A model generated the notes under the pieces. It was not told the DNA's origin, did not search any database, and saw only the letters and a program-made list of their open reading frames with translations. Shown here one piece after another: positions 13,273 to 21,740 of a DNA stretch of 23,525 nt (position 1 is the stretch's first letter; every line of letters begins with the position of its first letter). Both the position numbers and the translations under genes were made by a program. Source of the stretch: Pseudomonadota bacterium (GTDB lineage: Bacteria > Desulfobacterota > Syntrophia > Syntrophales > UBA5619); assembly GCA_018896355.1 (NCBI GenBank), contig JAHIMW010000177.1, positions 1-23,525 of the forward strand. The letters are read 5' to 3'.

Positions 13273-16062
13273 CTAAAGGTTTCCCACACATCTCGTGCAG
13301 AGCGTCGGATGTTCGGCGTTTTCACCGACCGTCCCGTTGTAGTTCCAGCAGCGGTTGCACTTCTCCCCCTTCGCCCGGATCACGTCGACCGCGAGACCGG
13401 GGATCTCGGCGCTCCGGTAAGCCCCCGCGCTTTCCTGCTCCGCAACGACGCAAACATCGGAAACAATGAGAAGCGCACGGAGATCCTCCCTGTGCGTCTC
13501 CAGAAGCGGCAGTAGCTTGTCCGGCGCGGCGATGGTCACGGCGGCATCGAGGGAATGGCCCAGAACCTTGCTCTGGCGGGCCGTCTCAATCGCCTTCGCG
13601 ACCTCACCCTTGACGGCGATCAGCGTCTTCCATGTCTCGGCCAGCTCAGGCTGCAACAGCGACCTGTTCACCTCCGGGAACTGCGTCAGGTGAACGCTTT
13701 CGGCCTTTCCGGGGGAAGGAGGCAGGGCCAGCCACACCTCCTCCGCCGTGAACGTGAGAATCGGAGCGAGGAGGCGGACCATCGCCTCCAGAATCTCCTT
13801 CATTGCGGTCTGCGCCGACCGGCGGGCAAGGGATGCCGCCTTCGACGTGTAGAGACGGTCCTTGAGGACATCGAGGTAGAGCGCGGAGAGATCCACCGTG
13901 CAGAAGTTGTAGAGGGTGTAGTAGACCACGTGGAACTGGTACTGCTCGTAGGCGTCGCGCACACGGCGGATCACCTCCTGGAGGCGGTGGAGGATCCAGC
14001 GGTCCATCTCCGCCATCTCCCCGTGGGTGACGGCGTCTGTTTCCGAATTATAGTCGTAGAGATTCCCCAGGATGAACCGGCTCGTGTTCCGGATCCGCCG
14101 GTAGGCCTCGACAAGACGCTTGAGGATCTCTTCGGAGATCCGGATGTCCTCGGTATAGTCCTCGGCGGCCACCCAGAGCCGAAGGATCTCGGCCCCGTAA
14201 CTGTCGATGATCGTTTGGGAATCAATCACGTTCCCGACGGATTTGGACATCTTCTTCCCATCGCCGTCCACGACGAAGCCGTGGGTCAGCACATTCCGAT
14301 AGGGCGCTCGTCCCCTCGTCCCCACCGATTCGAGGAGCGAGGAGTGAAACCAGCCGCGGTGCTGGTCGTTTCCCTCGAGGTACATGTCGGCCGGGGAGCC
14401 AAGTTCCGGCCGGTGTTCCATAACGGCGGCATGGCTCACACCGGAATCAAACCAGACGTCGAGAATGTTCGTCTCCTTCTTGAACCCCGCCCCGCCGCAT
14501 GCCGGGCAGCGGGTTCCCGCCGGCATCAGATCTGCGGATTCGCGCTCGAACCAGACATCGGCGCCGTGTTCCCGGACGAGACCCACCACATAATCGAGAA
14601 TCGCCTGCGTCATCACCTCCGCCCCGCACGCGTTGCAATAGAACATCGTGATCGGGACGCCCCAGAGCCGCTGGCGCGAAATGCACCAGTCGGGCCGGTT
14701 CTCGATCATGCCGTAGATCCGGTCGCGCCCCCAGGCGGGAATCCAGGTCACCGCGTCGATGGCGGCCAGGGTCTTCTTCCGGAGGTCGTTTCTCTCCATC
14801 GAAATGAACCACTGTTCCGTCGAGCGGAAGATGATCGGTTGCTTGCAGCGCCAGCAGTGGGGATAGGTGTGCTGGATCTCCATCTGCCCGAGCAGAGCGC
14901 CTTCATCCCTGAGCCTTGTGATCACCGCGCCGTTGGCGTCAAAGACGAACTGCCCCGCGAAGTCCTTGACGTCGTGTGTGAAATTTCCATCGTCGTCCAC
15001 GGGTGCGTAATTTTCCAGGCCATACTTCATCCCGATCTCGTAGTCCTCCTGGCCGTGGCCCGGGGCGATGTGGACACAGCCGGTCCCGGCTTCGAGGGTG
15101 ACGAAGGGGGCGAGGAGCAGCAGGCTCTCCCGGTCGACCAGCGGATGGCGACACTTGAGCCCCTCCACGACGGATCCGGCAAACTCATCGAGGATCTCAT
15201 GGGGTTCATTCCGGAAGCCAAAGGCCTCCATGCAGTGGTCCACAAGGTCCTTTGCGAGGATCAGGACCTCGCCCTTGACCTTCACGGCCACGTAGAGGAA
15301 ATCCTCGTGGAGGGCGATCGCCAGGTTCGCCGGGATCGTCCACGGGGTCGTCGTCCAGATGACGACGGAGACCTTCTCGCCGGCGAGCTTCGGGAGCCGC
15401 TCGGCGATATCGGAGATGAGGACGAACTTCACATAGATCGACGGCGTCGTATGGTCGTGGTATTCGACCTCCGCTTCCGCCAGCGCCGTCTTGCACGTGG
15501 CGCACCAGTAGACGGGCTTCTTCCCCTTGTAGACGCTGCCGTTCAGGTAGAGTTTCCCGAACTCCGCGACCGTCGTCGCCTCGTAGTCGTAGGTCATCGT
15601 GAGGTAGGGCTTGTCCCACGCCCCGAAAACCCCGAGACGTTTGAACTGCTCACGCTGGATACCGACGTATCGGTCGGCGTAAACCCGGCAGAAGCGGCGT
15701 TTGTCCGCCTGGGACATCGCCGCCTTCTTTTCGCCCAGTTCCTTGTCCACCTGGTGTTCGATCGGCAGACCGTGACAGTCCCAACCGGGTACGTAGACGC
15801 TGTCGCGGCCCGACATGTTCTTCGCCTTGATGAGGATGTCCTTGATGATCTTGTTGAGCGCGGTGCCCAGGTGGATATTCCCGTTGGCATAGGGGGGACC
15901 GTCGTGGAGGATGTAGGGTTTCCGCCCTTTCGCGTCCTCGCGGATCCGTTCGTAGATGCGCATCCCGTCCCAGCAGGCGAGCATCTCCGGCTCCCGCTTC
16001 GCCAGGTTGGCCTTCATCGGAAACTCGGTCTTCGGCAGATTCAATGTATCCTTGTAATCCAT
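13273..16062 (-). CDS. ileS: Isoleucyl-tRNA synthetase
   Basis: This 929-residue class I synthetase charges tRNA-Ile in the cytoplasm. It opens with DYKDTLNLPKTEFPMKANL and has the ATP-binding HIGH-type motif in PPYANGNIHLGTALNK (HLGT at 64-67). The CP1 editing domain includes VVIWTTTPWTIPANLAIA. The KMSKS loop is at about residue 603 (DGKKMSKSVGN), followed by the anticodon-binding helical domain. The C-terminal zinc site has CNRCW and CTRC near the end, which places it in the bacterial zinc-containing IleRS type. HLGT instead of HLGH is, as far as I recall, common in this lineage and not a defect. The ATG is preceded by GAGGAG nine bases upstream. It is cotranscribed with lspA. Confidence 0.97.
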   Translation of the reverse strand: MDYKDTLNLPKTEFPMKANLAKREPEMLACWDGMRIYERIREDAKGRKPYILHDGPPYANGNIHLGTALNKIIKDILIKAKNMSGRDSVYVPGWDCHGLPIEHQVDKELGEKKAAMSQADKRRFCRVYADRYVGIQREQFKRLGVFGAWDKPYLTMTYDYEATTVAEFGKLYLNGSVYKGKKPVYWCATCKTALAEAEVEYHDHTTPSIYVKFVLISDIAERLPKLAGEKVSVVIWTTTPWTIPANLAIALHEDFLYVAVKVKGEVLILAKDLVDHCMEAFGFRNEPHEILDEFAGSVVEGLKCRHPLVDRESLLLLAPFVTLEAGTGCVHIAPGHGQEDYEIGMKYGLENYAPVDDDGNFTHDVKDFAGQFVFDANGAVITRLRDEGALLGQMEIQHTYPHCWRCKQPIIFRSTEQWFISMERNDLRKKTLAAIDAVTWIPAWGRDRIYGMIENRPDWCISRQRLWGVPITMFYCNACGAEVMTQAILDYVVGLVREHGADVWFERESADLMPAGTRCPACGGAGFKKETNILDVWFDSGVSHAAVMEHRPELGSPADMYLEGNDQHRGWFHSSLLESVGTRGRAPYRNVLTHGFVVDGDGKKMSKSVGNVIDSQTIIDSYGAEILRLWVAAEDYTEDIRISEEILKRLVEAYRRIRNTSRFILGNLYDYNSETDAVTHGEMAEMDRWILHRLQEVIRRVRDAYEQYQFHVVYYTLYNFCTVDLSALYLDVLKDRLYTSKAASLARRSAQTAMKEILEAMVRLLAPILTFTAEEVWLALPPSPGKAESVHLTQFPEVNRSLLQPELAETWKTLIAVKGEVAKAIETARQSKVLGHSLDAAVTIAAPDKLLPLLETHREDLRALLIVSDVCVVAEQESAGAYRSAEIPGLAVDVIRAKGEKCNRCWNYNGTVGENAEHPTLCTRCVGNL

Positions 16063-16348
16063 GGAACGGCGCTCCTCAAGATGGAATCTCTTTGTAAATG
16101 GCGGGGAAAGCTACCACAGATTCCCGCCACTTTCAAGCCTCCATTTGGTTCCTATCTGTTTTCGCGGACGACACGGATATGCCCGCGCAAGGTTCGGATT
16201 GTCGGCATCGTCGATATGTTTCGGATCGTTTCGGCTGTCGGGATATCGCGGAGGATAAAGATGCTGGCCTATTTCGTCCAAATCCTGTATAGGACGCAAT
16301 AATATTAAGATCACGGATAATACCTGGGAAAAAGCAAAGAGGAGCAAG
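16063..16348. promoter_or_regulatory. Divergent promoter region, ileS / CDF transporter
   Basis: This 286-base spacer separates divergently transcribed ileS and the cation transporter gene, so both promoters should lie here. AT-rich sequence at 16300-16325 is a plausible -10 area for the transporter. No T-box, riboswitch or convincing operator was recognised. Confidence 0.45.
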
Positions 16349-17302
16349 GTGCCGACACGCCCGCCGGAAAACGGTCCGGATTTTCGGACCAACCCAAGAT
16401 CGATGGATAGATACGAACGGTTCGGCATGGCCGACAGGGTGATCGCCATCGGCTTCTGGATCAACGCTGTCCTGATGGTCATGAAGCTGCTGGCCGGCCA
16501 TTTCGGCCATTCCGAGGCGGTCTTTGCCGACGGGCTGGAGAGCGCCGCCGACTTTGTGGCGATCCTCGCCAGCATGGTCGCTCTCAAGATCGGGCGCAAA
16601 CCCTTGGACGACGATCATCCCTATGGGCACGGCAAGGCGGAGAGCATCGCCGCCATCCTGGTCTCGCTGATCATCTTCGCCACCGGCGGCGGTATCCTCT
16701 ACAAGGCGATCATCACGATCATGGACAAGGACTACGGGGAACCGCAACTGATCGCCGTTCTTGCGGCCCTGGCCACCATCGTCATCAAGGAGACGCTCTT
16801 CCGCTACACCCGACGCGTCTCAAAAAAGCTGGAGAGCCCGGCCGTGGAGGCGATCGCCAAGGATCACCGCAAAGATGCCCTCACCTCGGTTGTAACCCTG
16901 ATCGGCGTCGGCGGCGCATACTTCGGAGCGGGGCTGATGGACCACCTGGCGGCGGGTATTACCGCCCTCTTCATCTTCCACATCGGCTGGGAGACTTTCC
17001 GCAACGCGGCCAACGACCTGATGGACGGTCAACCCCCCAAAGAGCTGATCACCGCCGTCACCGCCATCGCGGAAGGGGTGCCCGGCGTCGAGCATGTCCA
17101 CGAGATCCGAAGCCGGCGATCCGGGCAGTATTTGATCGTGGACCTGAAGCTGGACATGGATCCCGAAATGACGGTCAAAGAGTCCCACGACATTACCTCC
17201 AAGGTCAAGCAACTCATCTTCGAGCGGTTTCCCAACGTGGGGGACGTCATGGTTCACATCAATCCGCATGAAGAGGAGCATGAGGATCTGATCCGGTTAT
17301 AA
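16349..17302 (+). CDS. Cation diffusion facilitator family transporter
   Basis: This 317-residue membrane protein belongs to the CDF family (FieF/MamM-like), which exports divalent metals such as Zn, Fe or Mn by proton exchange. It has six predicted helices. The membrane metal site uses FADGLESAADF in helix 2 and the HRKDALTSV H..D pair in helix 5. A DDDHPYGHGKAE loop lies between, and the C-terminal cytoplasmic dimer domain has VPGVEHVHEIRSRRSG, with histidines in MVHINPHEEEHED. The start is a GTG preceded by AGAGGAG. The metal cannot be chosen from sequence alone. Confidence 0.92.
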   Translation: MPTRPPENGPDFRTNPRSMDRYERFGMADRVIAIGFWINAVLMVMKLLAGHFGHSEAVFADGLESAADFVAILASMVALKIGRKPLDDDHPYGHGKAESIAAILVSLIIFATGGGILYKAIITIMDKDYGEPQLIAVLAALATIVIKETLFRYTRRVSKKLESPAVEAIAKDHRKDALTSVVTLIGVGGAYFGAGLMDHLAAGITALFIFHIGWETFRNAANDLMDGQPPKELITAVTAIAEGVPGVEHVHEIRSRRSGQYLIVDLKLDMDPEMTVKESHDITSKVKQLIFERFPNVGDVMVHINPHEEEHEDLIRL

Positions 17303-17442
17303 ACCCGAACCCTTCCGATTCCAGCTATCGCTTACGTTTCGAAAAACAGTTGCCGTATGAGGAAAATCCAGGTATGAAGGAACCGGATGTGGCGTCTTTG
17401 GCGTCGTCACTTTTTCATCCGCCAAACCAAAGGAGGCATCGA

Positions 17443-17949
17443 ATGGCCGGGAAACAGTGGGATCGACCGCCTGCAATGCAGATCAATCTGGAGAATATCT
17501 ATCTTGTCACCATCGCAACCAGCCGGGGAACCGTCGAACTGGAGCTCTATCCCCAACATGCGCCCAAAACCGTTAACAATTTCGTCTTTCTGGCGCGGGA
17601 GGGTTTCTATGACGGCGTCGCGTTCCATCGCGTGATTGGCGACTTCATGATCCAGGGGGGCGATCCGACGGGAACGGGCCAGGGCGGTCCCGGGTACAGG
17701 TTCGCGGATGAATGCCGGGGGAATCCACTGAAACACGACAGCAAGGTGATCTCGATGGCGAATGCCGGGCTGGACACGAACGGCAGCCAGTTTTTCATCA
17801 CCCACACGCCGCAGCCGCACTTAAACGGGAAACACACCGTTTTCGGAAAGGTCGTGAAAGGCATGGAGGTTGTCGATGCGATCTGCCAGGGCGACCGGAT
17901 GGAGCGGGTCTCGGTGAGCGATTCCGGCGCTTCAGCCCCAGCAACCTGA
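17443..17949 (+). CDS. Peptidyl-prolyl cis-trans isomerase, cyclophilin type
   Basis: This 168-residue protein is a single cyclophilin domain, catalysing proline isomerisation during protein folding. It shows FHRVIGDFMIQGGDPTGTG with the catalytic arginine, then NAGLDTNGSQFFITHTPQPH and LNGKHTVFGKVVKGMEVVD. It has no signal peptide, so it is cytoplasmic. The frame is open further upstream, but the ATG at 17443 is chosen because AAAGGAGGCATCGA precedes it and the longer N-terminus lacks homology. It lies 140 bases after the CDF gene and may have its own promoter. Confidence 0.93.
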   Translation: MAGKQWDRPPAMQINLENIYLVTIATSRGTVELELYPQHAPKTVNNFVFLAREGFYDGVAFHRVIGDFMIQGGDPTGTGQGGPGYRFADECRGNPLKHDSKVISMANAGLDTNGSQFFITHTPQPHLNGKHTVFGKVVKGMEVVDAICQGDRMERVSVSDSGASAPAT

Positions 17950-18100
17950 TCCCGGGAAACCCTCTGCGGGAGATTATGAAAACGCGAAGCCTTTTTCACC
18001 GCCGCCGGCGACGCGAACGGGCAGTCTATGATTCACAACAAACCCTGTCTTTTCCTTCCTTTTTCCCCTGGTACATCCACTGGTCCACCAGGTGAACGAA

Positions 18101-18226
18101 CGCCTTCGTAAAAAGGCCGCAGGCAAGGCGCGTGAATCCAGAGGAATGCGGCGTACTTTGGCGTATGCCGCAATGACGAAGGATGAAGCGCAACGCAGCA
18201 TCCGGACTTATTACGACGCCGTCAAC
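18101..18226. repeat. MITE-like dispersed palindromic repeat
   Basis: The ends CTTCGTAAAAAGGC (18104-18117) and GACTTATTACGACG (18205-18218) are imperfect inverted repeats, matching 11 of 14 when one is reversed. Inside are CGCCTT/AAGGCG, the hairpin TGCGGCGTAC/GTATGCCGCA (about 18147-18172) and GGATG/CATCC. The unit resembles, from memory, a non-coding element dispersed in Desulfobacterota genomes. It encodes no transposase. A short open frame crosses it but looks like a by-product of the repeat. Confidence 0.6.
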
Positions 18227-18267
18227 ATTGCTTTCCTGCATAGGCCATTTATGGTATGTCCCGAAAT

Positions 18268-18314
18268 CGCCTTTTTAAGGCGGATGTTCGTCTGCTTCCC
18301 GTCTACGCGGGAAG
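18268..18314 (+). terminator. Two adjacent hairpins, possible terminators
   Basis: CGCCTT-TTT-AAGGCG (18268-18282) and CTTCCCG-TCTACG-CGGGAAG (18295-18314) are perfect stems of six and seven base pairs. They lie between the repeat and the MFS gene. Neither is followed by a clear U-tract, so termination is only possible. Confidence 0.3.
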
Positions 18315-18408
18315 GAGGGCTGACGAAAAATACTGTTCCCCGAGTGCGGTGATATCATCTTGACCTCTACGCGGGGGACGGACCGGCGACTAAAAGGAGA
18401 ACCGTCCA

Positions 18409-19596
18409 TTGAATCTGCGTGCAATCTTCGGGGGGGCGCTGCCCCTGTTCGTTCTGGGACACTTCAGCCATCATATCCTGACGGCGATCACCGTGCCGCT
18501 CACCCCTTTCATCCGCAGCGCGTTCAACCTGGACTACACACAATCGGGGCTCGTCGTCTCGGCCTTTATGCTCGCCTACGGTTTCGGCCAGCTCCCGGCG
18601 GGCTGGCTCGCCGACCGCATCGACCCCCGCAAGCTGATGATTGTCGGCATCTCCGGTGTGGCACTCGCCGGCATCCTGGTCGGCCTCTCCCAGAGCTATG
18701 GTTGGATGATCGTCTTTCTCGTGCTGATGGGAATCCTCGCCGGCGGCTACCACCCGTCCGCACCGCCGCTGATCTCCGCATCAGTGAGACCCGAAAACCT
18801 CGGAAGGGCATTAGGGTTTCATAACATCGGCGGCGGGGCCAGCTATTTCCTGGCGCCGCTTGTCGCCGTGGCGATTGCCAACGCCTGGGGATGGCGGAAC
18901 GCCTATGTCGCGCTGGGAATACCCACGGTCGCATTCGGGATCGCATTCTACATCCTTCTCGGGCGCCTGAACGCCCGGCAGAAGGCGAATTCTCCCCCAC
19001 AACCGGCAGAAAGAGAGGAGGATGGCGCGCCGCACCGCTCGGAGAAGAGGCGCCTCGTGGTCTTTTTGATCCTCACGACGGTCATATCGGCGACCATCAG
19101 CTCCACCTTCTCGTTCATTCCGCTGCTGATGGTCGATCATTTCGGCGTAAGCAAAGAGATGGCCGCCGCTTCCCTCTCAGTCCCCTTTTCGGCGGTCTTC
19201 TGGGCGAGCCCGCTCGGCGGTTATTTCGCCGACCGGTTTGGGAGCGTCCGGATGATCCTTGCGGTCTCCTTCATTGCCGGTCCGGCCATCTTCCTGCTCA
19301 CCGTTGTTCCGTTTGGATGGGCGCTTGGAGCGCTGCTCCTTCTTTTTGGCGTGATCATCTACACCCGGATGTCCGCTTCGGAATCCTTCCTCATTCATCA
19401 GACGCCGGTCGGCAGCCGGTCGACGATCCTCGGCATTTATTACTTCACGGGAATGGAGGGCGGCGGGATCCTGACGCCGGTCGTCGGTTACATGATTGAT
19501 CATCTCGGCTTCACTACGGCTTTCGCGGCGGCCGGCGGCGCGCTGCTGACGGTGACGCTGATCTGCTCGTTCTGGCTCCGGGAAAAACGCGAATAA
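18409..19596 (+). CDS. MFS transporter
   Basis: This 395-residue protein has about 12 hydrophobic segments in two halves separated by a charged loop rich in E, R and K (around residues 190-220), the usual major facilitator layout. The loop after helix 2 reads GWLADRIDPRKLMIVG, a form of MFS motif A, and the second half repeats it as GGYFADRFGSVRMI. Histidines in LGHFSHHIL at the start and FHNIGGGASYFLAP in the middle are distinctive, resembling fosmidomycin-resistance or organic-anion type MFS carriers. The substrate is unknown. The start is a TTG with AAAAGGAGA eight bases upstream. The next element is a decayed oxidoreductase fragment, so no pathway partner is visible. Confidence 0.87.
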   Translation: MNLRAIFGGALPLFVLGHFSHHILTAITVPLTPFIRSAFNLDYTQSGLVVSAFMLAYGFGQLPAGWLADRIDPRKLMIVGISGVALAGILVGLSQSYGWMIVFLVLMGILAGGYHPSAPPLISASVRPENLGRALGFHNIGGGASYFLAPLVAVAIANAWGWRNAYVALGIPTVAFGIAFYILLGRLNARQKANSPPQPAEREEDGAPHRSEKRRLVVFLILTTVISATISSTFSFIPLLMVDHFGVSKEMAAASLSVPFSAVFWASPLGGYFADRFGSVRMILAVSFIAGPAIFLLTVVPFGWALGALLLLFGVIIYTRMSASESFLIHQTPVGSRSTILGIYYFTGMEGGGILTPVVGYMIDHLGFTTAFAAAGGALLTVTLICSFWLREKRE

Positions 19597-19617
19597 CGGT
19601 AAAAAGGCTTTATCGGC

Positions 19618-19984
19618 ATGACAACGCACCGCTGCGACGTCGCCATGGAAGCCGCCGCCTCCGCTCGACGACGCGATGCGGCGGGTCATCGCAAGGGACC
19701 GGGCGGAACTCGCCGGCGACTTCTGCAGGGGATGCGGCTACTGCCTCCCTTGCCCCGCCGGAATACCCATCTCCCAGGCGGCGCGGATGTCTCTTCTTCT
19801 CCGGCGTACGCTGGTGTCCCGTTTCCTCACGGATGAATGGAAGCGGGACATGGCGAAGATCCGGGAGTGCCAGAAGTGCGGCCACTGCCGCGAGCAGTGC
19901 CCCGACGAGCTGGACACGCCGTCCCTGTTTAAGATGATGCTCGCGGATTACGAGGAGTTTCTGGAGAAGCTGCCGCAGGACTAG
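19618..19984 (+). pseudogene. C-terminal Fe-S remnant of an aldo/keto reductase
   Basis: The frame from about 19665 reads PPLDDAMRRVIARDRAEL, then FCRGCGYCLPCPAGIPI and CQKCGHCREQCPDELDTP, ending at 19984. Two four-cysteine clusters and this word order match the C-terminal ferredoxin-like extension of [4Fe-4S] aldo/keto reductases. The preceding few residues (CDVAMEAAAS) make sense only in another frame, from 19618, so there is a frameshift near 19660. The whole (beta/alpha)8 catalytic barrel is absent. No ribosome binding site precedes the internal ATG at 19676. It is most likely the 3' end of a deleted gene; a small stand-alone two-cluster protein of 102 residues is a weaker alternative. 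Confidence 0.65.
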
Positions 19985-20092
19985 GGATTCTGCGTAATGC
20001 TTGGACTTTTTTGCGTAGCCGATGAAAATGTGGTATGCAGGGCATGAACGGTTTCCGGAACAACATTTTGCAGCCGTCAAGAGGAGATCCGC

Positions 20093-21484
20093 ATGTCAGA
20101 GCAGTTACGGTACTACAGCACGAACCGCCATCTGGACGGCGTCCCCGGCATCACCCCCTTCCGGGAAACGGTCTCCTTCCGGGAGGCTCTCCTGATGGGA
20201 CAGGCCCCGGACGAGGGGCTCTTCATGCCGGAGCGGATTCCTACACTCCCCGCAGAGTCCTTCCGGGTCCTCAAAGGGGCGCCCTACACGGAAGCCGCGA
20301 TGCTCGTGGCGCAGGCCTTCCTGGCCGGCGAGATCGCCGATGAGGCGCTCCGGCGGATCGTCGATGATTCTTACAATTACGAGGTGCCGCTGGAGAATGT
20401 TTTCGCACGCAAATACGTCATGCGGCTTGATCAGGGGCCGACCGCCTCCTTCAAGGATTTTGCCGCCCGGATGATGGCGCGTCTGATGAGCGCCTTCAGC
20501 GATCCGGCGAAAAGGCTGAACGTCTTGGTCGCCACATCCGGAGATACCGGAAGCGCCGTGGGGGAGGCCTTCAAGGGGGTGGCGGGAATCGACGTGACGA
20601 TCCTCTACCCGCGGGGCGAGGTGAGCGGCCGGCAGAAGAGGCAGCTCGACACGATCGGCGGTAACGTCCGGGCCGTTTCAGTGGACGGGAAGTTCGACGA
20701 CTGCCAGGATCTCGTCAAGCAGGCATTCTCCGACCCCGCTTTCCGCGACTTCAACCTGACCTCCGCAAACTCGATCAACTTCGGCCGGATCCTTCCGCAG
20801 ATCGTCTACTATGTCTGGGCCTGGGCGCAGCTCGCGCGCGACGGGGAACCGGCCGTTTTTTCGGTGCCGTCGGGCAATTTCGGCGACGCCCTCGGTTGCG
20901 AGTACGCCCGGCGGATGGGCCTCCCCGTGGAAAAGCTCGTCATGCCGACGAACGAAAACGACGAATTTCCCCGCTTCCTGGAGAGCGGCCTGTATGAGAA
21001 GGTCTCGCCGTCGCGCGCCTGCCTCTCGAACGCGATGAACGTGGGTCACCCGAGCAATCTGGCCCGCATCTTCGACCTCTACGACGGCACCGTGGACCGT
21101 ACCGGCGTTGTCCACCGCGCCCCGGACCTGGACGAGATGAGAAAGCGAATCTATTCCGTGAGTATCTCCGACCGGGAAACAAAAAAGACGATCAAGCGGA
21201 TTTACGAGCAGTACCGGGTGCTTCTCGAACCGCATGGCGCCGTGGGCTGGCGGGGGCTTGAGGTCTATCTCGAACTGTTCGGCGACGTTCCCCTCTGCAT
21301 CAGTCTGGAAACGGCCCATCCCGCGAAGTTCCCCGACGAGATCCGGGAGCTTTTGGGGATCAACCCCGATCTTCCGCAGAGCATGAAAGACATCGACGAG
21401 CGGTCGGGAGAGCCGGTCCTCCTCTCTAACAACTACGGCAAATTCCGAAAATACCTCCGGAAGAACCTGCGCGTAAAAGACTGA
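20093..21484 (+). CDS. thrC: Threonine synthase
   Basis: This 463-residue PLP enzyme converts O-phosphohomoserine to threonine, the last step of threonine biosynthesis. It has the N-terminal YYSTNRHLDGVPGITPFRE region, then APDEGLFMPERIP and the Schiff-base lysine K121 in GPTASFKDFAARMM. VATSGDTGSAVGEAFKG and SANSINFGRILPQIVYY follow, with SVPSGNFGDALGCEYARRMG further on. Its length and TSANSIN motif place it in the long bacterial/yeast-type class (TSH1/2). The ATG follows AAGAGGAGATCCGC. Its 3' end overlaps, on the opposite strand, the open frame of the TctC remnant. No other threonine genes are adjacent. Confidence 0.95.
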   Translation: MSEQLRYYSTNRHLDGVPGITPFRETVSFREALLMGQAPDEGLFMPERIPTLPAESFRVLKGAPYTEAAMLVAQAFLAGEIADEALRRIVDDSYNYEVPLENVFARKYVMRLDQGPTASFKDFAARMMARLMSAFSDPAKRLNVLVATSGDTGSAVGEAFKGVAGIDVTILYPRGEVSGRQKRQLDTIGGNVRAVSVDGKFDDCQDLVKQAFSDPAFRDFNLTSANSINFGRILPQIVYYVWAWAQLARDGEPAVFSVPSGNFGDALGCEYARRMGLPVEKLVMPTNENDEFPRFLESGLYEKVSPSRACLSNAMNVGHPSNLARIFDLYDGTVDRTGVVHRAPDLDEMRKRIYSVSISDRETKKTIKRIYEQYRVLLEPHGAVGWRGLEVYLELFGDVPLCISLETAHPAKFPDEIRELLGINPDLPQSMKDIDERSGEPVLLSNNYGKFRKYLRKNLRVKD

Positions 21485-21671
21485 AGGACAACACCTGCGG
21501 CGGAGTGATCTCCTTTAAACCGCCGACACCTTCCGGAACCTCCTCCAGCCCGCCGGGCTTGAGATAAACCACGATGTTGATAGGACGCTCAGGAAACTTG
21601 GCCAACGCCGGGGCAACCGACAGGACAATCAATTCCGCAACGATAACGACCAAACAGAATATCTTTTTCAT
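21426..21671 (-). pseudogene. 5' remnant of a TctC-type (tripartite tricarboxylate transporter) binding protein
   Basis: The minus-strand frame begins with a clear signal peptide (MKKIFCLVVIVAELIVLSVA, cleavage after ALA). KFPERPINIVVYLKPGG follows, the opening of TctC/Bug-family solute-binding proteins (YPxRPIxIVVPxxPGG). Recognisable similarity ends there (near 21555), and the frame continues into the antisense of thrC's 3' end. A full TctC has about 320 residues, so about 85% is missing. The ribosome binding site GGGAGGAGGAAGG is intact, so a short exported peptide might still be made. The lost gene would have bound carboxylates in the periplasm. Confidence 0.62.
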
Positions 21672-21740
21672 CCTTCCTCCTCCCTTCTCGAATCATCTTC
21701 CCTTCATAACGACATGCAGGGATCGTTTATTCCGGGCCAC

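Larger units (their letters stand above)
17950..18408. other. Gene-free region between cyclophilin and MFS genes
   Basis: These 459 bases hold no convincing gene. They contain the MITE-like repeat listed separately and two hairpins further right (18268-18282 and 18295-18314). The sequence TCTACGCGGG occurs twice, near 18302 and 18366. The far right end carries the ribosome binding site AAAAGGAGA for the MFS gene. Confidence 0.6.

Noticed and set aside
15870..15880. HLGT instead of HLGH in the IleRS ATP-binding motif
   Set aside because: The fourth position tolerates T in many bacterial IleRS as far as I recall, and all other motifs are intact, so this is not a defect.
13555..16302. 915-residue plus-strand open frame opposite ileS
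   Set aside because: The GC-rich codon use of ileS leaves the opposite strand open. The translation is rich in R, H, D and V with no recognisable domain, while the minus strand is an unmistakable IleRS.
16063..16348. T-box or other riboswitch upstream of ileS
   Set aside because: I found no T-box consensus, specifier loop or terminator/antiterminator pair, and T-boxes are mainly Gram-positive.
18092..18352. 86-residue plus-strand frame in the cyclophilin-MFS spacer
   Set aside because: Most of it is the translated MITE-like repeat, and no ribosome binding site or domain supports it.
21498..21525. CGGCGG/CCGCCG inverted repeat just after thrC as a terminator
   Set aside because: The stem is six base pairs with a 16-base loop and no U-tract, and the sequence lies inside the frame of the TctC remnant. 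Too weak to call.
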